64,000 nt of DNA from an uncultured Bacteroidales bacterium (GTDB lineage: Bacteria > Bacteroidota > Bacteroidia > Bacteroidales > Muribaculaceae), in assembly GCA_902774055.1 (NCBI GenBank), contig CACYGX010000013.1, positions 116,695-180,694 of the forward strand, written 5' to 3'. Shown one piece after another: positions 27,502 to 34,026 of the stretch. The notes beneath the pieces were generated by a model. The model was not told the origin of the DNA and did no database searches. It saw only the letters and a program-made list of their open reading frames with translations. The position numbers and the translations under genes were made by a program. The stretch's first letter is position 1, and each line of letters opens with the position of its first letter.

Positions 27502-27918
27502 TTAGTCGACGGGGGCGAAATCCACTTTGCTCAGCTCGCCACCGAAACGGTTGAGCGCTTTCTGGATCTTTTCGACAGTCTTGGCGTTCGGATGGCGGCG
27601 CCCAGTCACATAATGCGACAGCTGACCCTGAGCCACGCCAGTGATGCGGGACAAGCCTGCCAACGTCAAAAGACCCTTGTAGTACTGCAAGAACGATGGC
27701 ACGTCATAGCTGAAGATGAACTCCACCTCCTCAAACGGCTTGCCCTCCTCGGTATAGAATTCCTTCATCTCCTGATAGGCGGCATTAAAGTCCTCGACTA
27801 CCTCGGCAACGGTATCGCCAATACCGCTCACACCATAGTCCAGACCGTCATCATCGGGCATATAGGCTCCATAGCCACCATCGCTGCCCCGCTCTATAAA
27901 TACTCTAACCTTTTTCAT
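27502..27918 (-). CDS. hicB: HicB-family antitoxin with HTH domain
   Basis: The 138-residue protein has an N-terminal HicB fold (RVFIERGSDGGYGAYMPDDDGLDYGVSGIGDTVAEVVEDFNAAYQEM), a partial RNase-H-like domain that wraps the toxin. A C-terminal helix-turn-helix (about 85-125, LAGLSRITGVAQGQLSHYVTGRRHPNAKTVEKIQKAL) is for DNA binding and autoregulation. It follows hicA by 51 nt on the same strand. A 10-bp-arm palindrome next to the shared promoter is the likely operator. The order toxin then antitoxin is usual for hicAB. Confidence 0.9.
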   Translation of the reverse strand: MKKVRVFIERGSDGGYGAYMPDDDGLDYGVSGIGDTVAEVVEDFNAAYQEMKEFYTEEGKPFEEVEFIFSYDVPSFLQYYKGLLTLAGLSRITGVAQGQLSHYVTGRRHPNAKTVEKIQKALNRFGGELSKVDFAPVD

Positions 27919-27969
27919 AACATCTACGGTTTAAAGATAATCTTGATTCATAACACCCAGAAATAATGG

Positions 27970-28158
27970 TTATTGCAACCCAGAATCACGCTTGATTGAC
28001 TTGAGCGTGCCTGGCTTAACCTCTTCACTCAAGTGGTTGCTCGTTGTAAACGTCTTGCCGGTAATCGGGCTATACCATAGCGGGTGGCCGGCCCGTTGTT
28101 TGCTTAGTTTTTGGCAGCCGATGGCAAGCGGTTTTCTGTGAAGTTCGTTGTACTTCAT
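27970..28158 (-). CDS. hicA: HicA-family mRNA interferase toxin
   Basis: A 62-residue double-stranded-RNA-binding-fold toxin that cleaves mRNA in a translation-independent way. It begins MKYNELHRKPLAIGC, has the catalytic-His segment AGHPLWYSPITGK (H at about residue 25) and ends KPGTLKSIKRDSGL, the HicA C-terminal signature. The length is typical. No damage to key residues is seen. It is the first gene of the hicAB operon. Confidence 0.88.
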   Translation of the reverse strand: MKYNELHRKPLAIGCQKLSKQRAGHPLWYSPITGKTFTTSNHLSEEVKPGTLKSIKRDSGLQ

Positions 28159-28183
28159 ATCTATCTCGTTGGATTTGACACTG

Positions 28184-28213
28184 CAAAGTTAATGATATTA
28201 ATTTTAATATCAT
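28184..28213 (-). promoter_or_regulatory. hicAB promoter box and adjoining palindromic operator
   Basis: The minus-strand -7 box TAACTTTG is at 28191-28184. Directly upstream, 28192-28213 is ATGATATTAA, two bases, TTAATATCAT: a perfect 10-bp-arm palindrome within the space between -7 and -33. A repressor bound there would block RNA polymerase, matching known HicB autorepression. The operator role is inference. Confidence 0.55.
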
Positions 28214-28309
28214 AATAAATTAAGCATCTTTTTTAATGCTGTTGTTTTCTATCAGGGTCGCTATATTTTTCTAAACTTATCGTTAATCGGCCTTTGGTTT
28301 CCTGTGGTT

Positions 28310-28387
28310 GTAGGGCCTCGCCTTGGCGTGGCCGTTTTTGCCGATTACTATCTGTTGGGTAGCGGCCACGCCAAGGCGAGGCCCTAC
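28310..28387. repeat. REP-like palindromic element, copy A
   Basis: A 25-nt arm starting GTAGGGCCTCGCC (28310-28334) and its perfect reverse complement (28363-28387) flank a 28-nt loop. The same arm occurs at 32456, 32509 and 32555 (inverted), 39900, 40156 (inverted) and 60230. Confidence 0.85.
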
Positions 28388-28438
28388 GTGCCATCCGCGG
28401 CATTGCAGCCTGTTTAGGGGGTACCTGTAATTAATTAT

Positions 28439-28469
28439 TTTGATTATTATTGGCAAATCACTAACTTTG
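28439..28469 (+). promoter_or_regulatory. Promoter for the first dockerin/paralogous-domain gene
   Basis: TTTG at 28439-28442, 19 bp, TAACTTTG at 28462-28469. The same promoter is copied at 32630-32660. The 28159-28511 gap otherwise holds the hicAB operator and REP copy A. Confidence 0.65.
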
Positions 28470-28511
28470 CAGTCGAGAAAACATTATAAAAAACTAATAA
28501 ACAATCGAGTT

Positions 28512-29270
28512 ATGAAGAAGTTTAGCACATTTTTACTTGTATTATTGTTGGCGCTGGTTTCGTCAACTGCCAGTGCGCAGAGTTATCCCCGAGGTGACGT
28601 GGACCAAGATGGATCAGTAGGCATTTCGGACGTCTCGGCTCTTATCGATTACCTGTTGAATGGAACTTGGCCCGACGAGACCGATGAGTACGAGTGGGTT
28701 GACCTGGGTCTGCCCAGCGGCACGCTGTGGGCAACCTGTAACGTGGGTGCCACCGCTCCTGAGGAGTATGGCGACTACTTCGCCTGGGGCGAGACCGAGC
28801 CCAAAGAGGAATATACGTGGGAAACCTATAAGTGGTGTAACGGTAGCGAGACTACGCTGACGAAGTATTGCATCCACAGCGATTACGGCTACAATGGCTT
28901 TGTTGACGGCAAGGTCGAATTGGATCCTGAGGACGATGCCGCTTATGCCAACTGGGGTTCGTCGTGGCGCATGCCGACGGTCGAGCAGTTGAATGAACTG
29001 ATTGACAACTGCTCCTGGACGTGGGCAGCTCGTAACGGCGTTTACGGTCGCTTGTTCACCGGTCCCAACGGGAACACTTTGTTCTTGCCTGCTGCGGGCG
29101 GCCGCTGGGGCGACAGGTCAGAAAACTCGGACTGCGTCTATTGGACGCGCTCGCTCGGCAACCACGGGTCGAACTACGCTTTCGGCATCGATTTCTACTC
29201 GGAGGGCAAGCAGTGGTGGAACTTCACACGCAACAACGGCCTCTCCGTGCGTGCCGTGCGTGTTCAATAG
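28512..29270 (+). CDS. Secreted protein: N-terminal dockerin-like loop plus Fibrobacter-paralogue-type domain
   Basis: The 252-residue protein has a signal peptide (MKKFSTFLLVLLLALVSSTASAQ) and directly after it a single dockerin-like calcium loop (GDVDQDGSVGISDVSALIDYLLNG). A ~200-residue domain follows (VDLGLPSGTLWATCNVGATAPEEYGDYFAWGE...WRMPTVEQLNELI...GNTLFLPAAG...VRAVR) of the type annotated as Fibrobacter succinogenes major paralogous domain. That domain is common in secreted Bacteroidales proteins and has a C-type-lectin-like layout. It is probably exposed on the cell surface. The ATG at 28512 follows the promoter at 28439-28469, so upstream in-frame codons are rejected. A paralogue lies at 32703. 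Confidence 0.85.
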   Translation: MKKFSTFLLVLLLALVSSTASAQSYPRGDVDQDGSVGISDVSALIDYLLNGTWPDETDEYEWVDLGLPSGTLWATCNVGATAPEEYGDYFAWGETEPKEEYTWETYKWCNGSETTLTKYCIHSDYGYNGFVDGKVELDPEDDAAYANWGSSWRMPTVEQLNELIDNCSWTWAARNGVYGRLFTGPNGNTLFLPAAGGRWGDRSENSDCVYWTRSLGNHGSNYAFGIDFYSEGKQWWNFTRNNGLSVRAVRVQ

Positions 29271-29337
29271 AATTAGCACCATTGCCATCGGCTTGCAATT
29301 CGCTCATCGGCGGCATGCATGCCCAACAATCATCATG

Positions 29338-29366
29338 AGAAAAGGCGGCAAAAAGCCGTCTTTTTT
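29338..29366 (+). terminator. Terminator after the 28.5-kb gene
   Basis: AAAGGCGGC, an AAAAA loop, GCCGTCTTTTTT: a 6-10 bp stem (one G-T) with a T-run. Confidence 0.7.
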
Positions 29367-29445
29367 CATGCCTATATAAGGCGACGGACTGTGTTACAGG
29401 TTGTGGTTTTTAATGCTTTATGTGTCATGGTATAAATAAAATTGC

Positions 29446-29453
29446 TAAATTTG
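29446..29453 (+). promoter_or_regulatory. Promoter -7 box for the DUF285 repeat gene
   Basis: TAAATTTG, 39 nt before the ATG at 29493; -33 element unclear. Confidence 0.45.
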
Positions 29454-29492
29454 CGGCAAATTACGATATTTACGTTATTAATTGCCTGTTAT

Positions 29493-32288
29493 ATGAATAA
29501 TTCGTTACTTTTTCGGCTGTTCGTTTTGGTGGGGGCCATAATGTGCGCCCTGAGTGCCAATGCCCAAGAGGCCTATGCCTGGTACTCGCCGGCGGCCAAT
29601 TCGCTGACGTTCTGCTACGACAACGAGCGCAGTATCTGTGTAGGAACGACCTATGACTTGAACGATGGCGCCAGCGAGCCCGGTTGGATAACTGATGGCA
29701 ACGGTGCCTATGTGAAGCATGTTGCCTTTCACCACTCGTTCGCCGAGGCCCGCCCGACGTCGACCTACCACTGGTTCTACGAAATGCGTAACCTTGAATC
29801 CATCAATGGGATGAGTTACCTGAACACCAGCGAGGTGACGCGCATGGATAATATGTTCCATGCCTGCAATAAATTGACGAGCATTGATTTGTCGTATTTC
29901 AACACAACCAATGTGACCAGCATGTCAGGCATGTTCTCCCGTTGCACCGGTATGACGGTACTTGACTTGAGCCATTTCAATACGGCCAATGTGACCAGCA
30001 TGGAGTATATGTTCAATGCTTGTACCAACCTGACAACCATTTATGTCGGTACCGAGTGGAGCACAGCGGCTGTGACCAGTTCTACAGACATGTTCTATAA
30101 CTGCACCAGCCTGATGGGCGGCAAGGGCACACCCTACGATGCCGACCATGTGGATAAGACCTATGCCCGCCTCGACGGCAAAGATGGCCTCCCGGGCTAC
30201 TTGAGCGATATCGTTCCTGGGCCCTATGCCTGCTTCACGACGGCGGACAAGACGCTGACGTTCTACTACGATAACCAGCGCAATACGCGCCCGGGCAAGA
30301 CCTATGACATGAACGAGGGCAACCACAATTCGGGTTGGAGAGATGATGGCACCAATGACAAAGTGAACAAGGTGGTCTTTGACCCGTCGTTTGCCGAGGC
30401 TCGCCCGACGACCACCTATGGTTGGTTTTATGGCATGCAGTGGATGAAGTCCATCGAGGGCCTGGAGTATTTGAACACCAGTGAGGTGAGACTGATGAAT
30501 TATATGTTCTATGACTGCAGTGACTTGACGAGTATTGACTTGAGTCATTTCAATACAGACAAGGTGACACGCATGCCTGGCATGTTCTCCTACTGCCAAA
30601 AACTTAAGAGCCTTGACCTGAGCACCTTCAACACCGCCAATGTGGAAGCCATGGATTATATGTTCTCGATGAGTGTCAATCTGCAAACTATCTATGTCGG
30701 CAGTGGATGGAGCACCGAGGTTGTGGACGATTCCGAGGATATGTTCTATGGCTGTGTGGACCTGGTGGGTGGCAAAGGCACGGCCTATACCAGGGATCAC
30801 ATTGGAGTAGAATATGCCCACATCGACGGTGGAGAGAGCGACCCGGGCTACTTGAGCGATATCACTCCTGCGCCCTATGCCTGCTACACGGCCGAGGACG
30901 CGACGCTGACGTTCTACTACGATAACCAGCGCGGTCCTCGCCCGGGCAAGACCTATGACCTGAATACCGAAAACAACGAAACCGATTGGCGCACTGATGG
31001 CATCAGCGCCAGTGTGACCAAGGTGGTGTTTGACCCGTCGTTCGCTGATGCCCGCCCGACGACCACCCACGGTTGGTTTCGCGGTATGACGTTACTTCGA
31101 CCCATCGAGGGTTTCAAGTATCTGAACACCAGTGAGGTGACTCATATGGATTATATGTTCCGTGATTGCAATGAATTGACGAGCCTTGACTTGAGCAGTT
31201 TCAACACAGATAAGGTGACAAGCATGTCCAACATGTTCTCCCTCTGCGTATATTTGACAAGCCTTGACTTGAGCACCTTCAACACGTCCAATGTGGAAGC
31301 CATGGATTCTATGTTCCATGCCTGCGTCAGTCTGAAAACTATCTATGTCGGTGACGGCTGGAGCACGGCGGCTGTGACCGAATCCGAGAGAATGTTTAAT
31401 GATTGTATCGACTTGGTGGGCGAAAAAGGCACGAGTTACGACCGCAACCACATGGATAAAGAATATGCCCACGTCGATGGCGGCTCCAGCGACCCGGGCT
31501 ACTTAAGCTATGTCGCTCCCCAGGCCTACGCCTGCTACACGGCCGAGAACACGACGCTGACGTTCTACCACGACTACTATCGTAATGGCCGAACGGGCAC
31601 GACCTACGGCTTAAATGATAGCGCTATCGAACCCGGTTGGGCTAACGATGGAACTAATGCCAAAGTGACCAAGGTGGCCTTCGACCCCTCGTTCGCCGAA
31701 GTCCGCCCGACGTTCACCTGCTACTGGTTCTACGAAATGAGGAAGCTTGAATCCATCACTGGAATGGACTACCTGAACACCAGCGAAGTGACGCGTATGG
31801 ATGCCATGTTCAATCGCTGCTATAAATTGACGAGATTGGACTTGAGCAGTTTCAACACCTCCAACGTGACGGATATAACTGAGATGTTCCGGAACTGCAG
31901 TGCTCTGCGGGCTATCTACGTGGGAGATGGTTGGCAGTTAAGTGACATGGCTCAAGCGTTCTCCAGAAATGTGTTCAATGACTGCACCAGCCTGGTGGGA
32001 GGCAAGGGCACGACCTATGATGCTGCCCATGTGGATGCGGACTATGCCCACATCGATGGTGGCCCTAGCAACCCCGGCTACTTCAGAGAGAAGGGTCCCT
32101 TCGTCCGTGGCGACGTGAACGGCGACAACAATGTTGACATCGCTGACGTGTCGGCCCTGATTGACTATCTGCTGACTGGCGATGCTACGGGCATCAATCT
32201 GGATGCAGCTGACTGCGACCTTGCCGATGGTGTTAACATTAACGATGTGTCGGCCCTGATCGACTACCTGCTGAGCGGAGCATGGTGA
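29493..32288 (+). CDS. Large secreted DUF285/BspA-type repeat protein with C-terminal dockerin-like domain
   Basis: The 931-residue protein has a signal peptide (ending CALSANAQ). Four tandem units of about 216 residues follow, starting near residues 25, 243, 459 and 676. Each unit opens with Y/F-A-C/W-Y and LTFxYDNxR, followed by DUF285-type LRRs (YLNTSEVTRMDNMFHACNKLTSIDLSYFNTTNVTSMSGMF) and closes with KGTxYDxxHxDxxYAxxDG...PGYLS. Two dockerin-like loops end the protein (GDVNGDNNVDIADVSALIDYLL and LADGVNINDVSALIDYLL). DUF285 repeats are used in adhesion and are prone to copy-number change. The 28.5-kb and 32.7-kb duplicated genes flank it. Confidence 0.88.
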   Translation: MNNSLLFRLFVLVGAIMCALSANAQEAYAWYSPAANSLTFCYDNERSICVGTTYDLNDGASEPGWITDGNGAYVKHVAFHHSFAEARPTSTYHWFYEMRNLESINGMSYLNTSEVTRMDNMFHACNKLTSIDLSYFNTTNVTSMSGMFSRCTGMTVLDLSHFNTANVTSMEYMFNACTNLTTIYVGTEWSTAAVTSSTDMFYNCTSLMGGKGTPYDADHVDKTYARLDGKDGLPGYLSDIVPGPYACFTTADKTLTFYYDNQRNTRPGKTYDMNEGNHNSGWRDDGTNDKVNKVVFDPSFAEARPTTTYGWFYGMQWMKSIEGLEYLNTSEVRLMNYMFYDCSDLTSIDLSHFNTDKVTRMPGMFSYCQKLKSLDLSTFNTANVEAMDYMFSMSVNLQTIYVGSGWSTEVVDDSEDMFYGCVDLVGGKGTAYTRDHIGVEYAHIDGGESDPGYLSDITPAPYACYTAEDATLTFYYDNQRGPRPGKTYDLNTENNETDWRTDGISASVTKVVFDPSFADARPTTTHGWFRGMTLLRPIEGFKYLNTSEVTHMDYMFRDCNELTSLDLSSFNTDKVTSMSNMFSLCVYLTSLDLSTFNTSNVEAMDSMFHACVSLKTIYVGDGWSTAAVTESERMFNDCIDLVGEKGTSYDRNHMDKEYAHVDGGSSDPGYLSYVAPQAYACYTAENTTLTFYHDYYRNGRTGTTYGLNDSAIEPGWANDGTNAKVTKVAFDPSFAEVRPTFTCYWFYEMRKLESITGMDYLNTSEVTRMDAMFNRCYKLTRLDLSSFNTSNVTDITEMFRNCSALRAIYVGDGWQLSDMAQAFSRNVFNDCTSLVGGKGTTYDAAHVDADYAHIDGGPSNPGYFREKGPFVRGDVNGDNNVDIADVSALIDYLLTGDATGINLDAADCDLADGVNINDVSALIDYLLSGAW
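30218..31520 (+). repeat. Tandem ~650-bp coding repeats inside the DUF285 gene
   Basis: Related blocks begin near 30219, 30867 and 31518 (spacing about 648-651 bp), with a first, more diverged block from about 29565. They share long near-identical stretches such as CTGACGTTCTACTACGATAA. Confidence 0.75.
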
Positions 32289-32348
32289 TGCTCGCTTTGC
32301 TCGCAGATTAGAGATTATAGATTAGTGATTAGCGGTTAGAGATTAGAG

Positions 32349-32390
32349 GCATCCGCGTCCCAGGTCATTTGGGCGCGGATGCTGCTGTTT
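32349..32390 (+). terminator. Terminator after the DUF285 gene
   Basis: GCATCCGCG (32349-32357) pairs with CGCGGATGC (32374-32382), with an additional CCCA/TGGG inner stem, followed by TGCTGTTTTC. Short GATTAG-type repeats precede it (32306-32348). Confidence 0.6.
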
Positions 32391-32455
32391 TCTATTAGGC
32401 GCCGCCCTGAATATTTCTATACTCATCGTTAATCGGCCTTTGTTTACCTGCGACT

Positions 32456-32579
32456 GTAGGGCCTCGCCTTGGCGTGGCCGTTTCTGGCGATTACTGTCTG
32501 TCGTGCGGTGGCCACGCCAAGGCGAGGCCCTACGTGCTACTGTCTGTCGTGTGGCGGCCACGCCAAGGCGAGGCCCTAC
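32456..32579. repeat. REP-like palindromic element, copy B, with three arms
   Basis: Forward arm at 32456-32480, inverted arms at 32509-32533 (one base different at its first position) and 32555-32579. The second and third arms are spaced by a repeated ACTGTCTGTCGTG segment, so the 3' half has been tandemly duplicated. It lies in the 32289-32702 gap, which also carries the terminator and the copied promoter. Confidence 0.85.
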
Positions 32580-32629
32580 GTGCCATCCGCGGCATTGTGG
32601 CCTGTTTAGAGGGCACCTGTAATTAATTT

Positions 32630-32660
32630 TTTGATTGTTATTGGCAAATCACTAACTTTG
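32630..32660 (+). promoter_or_regulatory. Promoter for the second dockerin/paralogous-domain gene
   Basis: TTTG at 32630-32633, 19 bp, TAACTTTG at 32653-32660. Confidence 0.65.
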
Positions 32661-32702
32661 CAGTCGAGAAAACATTATAAAAAACTAATAAACAATCGAG
32701 TT

Positions 32703-33488
32703 ATGAAGAAGTTTAGCTCATTTCTAGTTGTATTATTGTTGGCGCTGGTTTCATCTACTGCCAGTGCTCAAAGTTATCCCCGTGGTGATGTGGACCAGGA
32801 TGGTGCCGTCAACATTTCTGACTTGTCCTGCTTGATAGATTACCTATTGAGTGGTTCATGGCCTGATGAACCTGTGACGCCTCCCGATGGCCACGACTGG
32901 GTCGACCTGGGTCTGCCCAGCGGCACGCTGTGGGCAACCTGTAACGTGGGCGCCAATGCCCCTGAGGAATACGGCGACTACTTTGCCTGGGGCGAGACGG
33001 CGCCCAATGACTACTATGACTGGGAATGGAGTAACTACAAGTGGTGCAACGGCAGCGAGCGCACGATGACGAAGTACTGTACCAACAGTAATTATGGCTA
33101 TAACGGCTTTGTGGATAACAAGACGGAGTTGGATCCCGAGGATGATGCCGCCTATGTTAACTGGGGTCCCTCGTGGCGCATGCCCACGACCGAGCAGCAG
33201 CAGGAGCTTATCGACAACTGTACGTCGGTCTGGACGACACAGAACGGCGTGAACGGTCGCTTGTTCACCGGTTCCAATGGGAACACTTTGTTCTTGCCTG
33301 CTGCGGGCAGTCGCTGGGAGAGTCTCAACGACGCAGGTTCCCACGGCTTCCATTGGTCGCGTACGCTCTACTCCAGTAGACCGTACAACGCTTACTTACT
33401 CGACTTCGGCTCGGACTACATACACCGTCCCTACTACTTACGCGCCATGGGTTTACCCGTGCGGGCTGTGCGTGTTTCGCAGAATTAG
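32703..33488 (+). CDS. Secreted protein: N-terminal dockerin-like loop plus Fibrobacter-paralogue-type domain (paralogue)
   Basis: A 261-residue paralogue of the 28512 gene with the same plan: signal peptide (MKKFSSFLVVLLLALVSSTASAQ), one dockerin-like loop (GDVDQDGAVNISDLSCLIDYLLSG), then VDLGLPSGTLWATCNVGANAPEEYGDYFAWGE...WRMPTTEQQQELIDNC...LFLPAAGSRW...GLPVRAVRV. The region facing the putative ligand side (about 190-245) differs most between the two, while the signal peptide and promoter are nearly identical. That fits duplication followed by diversification. A strong terminator lies at 33583-33610. Confidence 0.85.
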   Translation: MKKFSSFLVVLLLALVSSTASAQSYPRGDVDQDGAVNISDLSCLIDYLLSGSWPDEPVTPPDGHDWVDLGLPSGTLWATCNVGANAPEEYGDYFAWGETAPNDYYDWEWSNYKWCNGSERTMTKYCTNSNYGYNGFVDNKTELDPEDDAAYVNWGPSWRMPTTEQQQELIDNCTSVWTTQNGVNGRLFTGSNGNTLFLPAAGSRWESLNDAGSHGFHWSRTLYSSRPYNAYLLDFGSDYIHRPYYLRAMGLPVRAVRVSQN

Positions 33489-33582
33489 TACCATTGTCCC
33501 ATCGGCTTGCAATTCGCTCATGGGTGGCATTCAAGCGCAACGATCATTCGGCCTTAGGGGACAAAACTGTATTGGCAAAGCG

Positions 33583-33610
33583 AAAAAAGCGGCATCATGC
33601 CGCTTTTTTT
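33583..33610 (+). terminator. Terminator after the 32.7-kb gene
   Basis: AAAAAAGCGGCAT and ATGCCGCTTTTTTT form an inverted repeat around a 1-3 nt centre, with A and T tracts on either side. Confidence 0.75.
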
Positions 33611-33710
33611 GTCGCAGGGGGGCTGTGGCGCTCGTAATGGCGTCTTCTGGACTTACCTGTTTCTCTCGCTTGCGTTGTTGTCATTTTGATGCTATTTTTG
33701 ATTATATTTG

Positions 33711-33753
33711 AATAAAACTTAAATAAAACTTAAATAAAACTTAAATAAAACTT
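33711..33753. repeat. 11-bp tandem repeat next to a promoter
   Basis: Four copies of AATAAAACTTA (the last lacks its final base). The end of the array supplies part of the -33 TTG of the promoter for the 34.0-kb gene. Confidence 0.8.
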
Positions 33754-33782
33754 GTCTGCTAATAATAATTAACCTAAATTTG
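33752..33782 (+). promoter_or_regulatory. Promoter for the large LRR/dockerin gene
   Basis: TTG at 33752-33754, 20 bp, TAAATTTG at 33775-33782. It implies a leader of about 240 nt, containing a TTATCCAA/TTGGATAA inverted repeat. The rest of the 33489-34026 gap shows nothing else. Confidence 0.45.
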
Positions 33783-34026
33783 GGGGTGATTTAGCGAAAG
33801 ACATTATCCAATATTAAATCAAACTCTTTTGGATAAAAGGAAATGCGTTTTTGTTCTATTTTGTCTGGGTGGTTGTATTGCGCTCCGTTGCGATAGCATG
33901 TTGATGCTCCAAGACCGATAGACAGAACTTCGTCCTCACGCAATTCTTTTTATCCGACCATTAAAACTATAAACCTTGCCGACTTCTGAGGAGGACCAGC
34001 ACCCGGCTTAAATTCTTTTATTACTT

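Larger units (their letters stand above)
28248..29340 (+). repeat. Duplicated cassette, left copy
   Basis: From the pre-REP sequence (ATCGTTAATCGGCCTTTG), through REP copy A, the promoter, a whole dockerin/paralogous-domain gene and about 60 bp of 3' flank (CATCGGCTTGCAATTCGCTC), this block matches 32388-33550. Non-coding parts are as similar as, or more similar than, the genes. Confidence 0.7.
32388..33550 (+). repeat. Duplicated cassette, right copy
   Basis: Second copy of the 28248-29340 block. The promoter and 5' leader (32630-32720) are almost base-for-base identical to 28438-28530, and the 3' flank after 33485 matches that after 29271. Confidence 0.7.

Noticed and set aside
29925-31070. 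381-codon minus-strand frame inside the DUF285 gene
   Set aside because: It follows the internal repeats of the sense gene and has no independent evidence.
32343-32622. Short frames across REP copy B on both strands
   Set aside because: They translate the palindromic arms and have no start or domain support.
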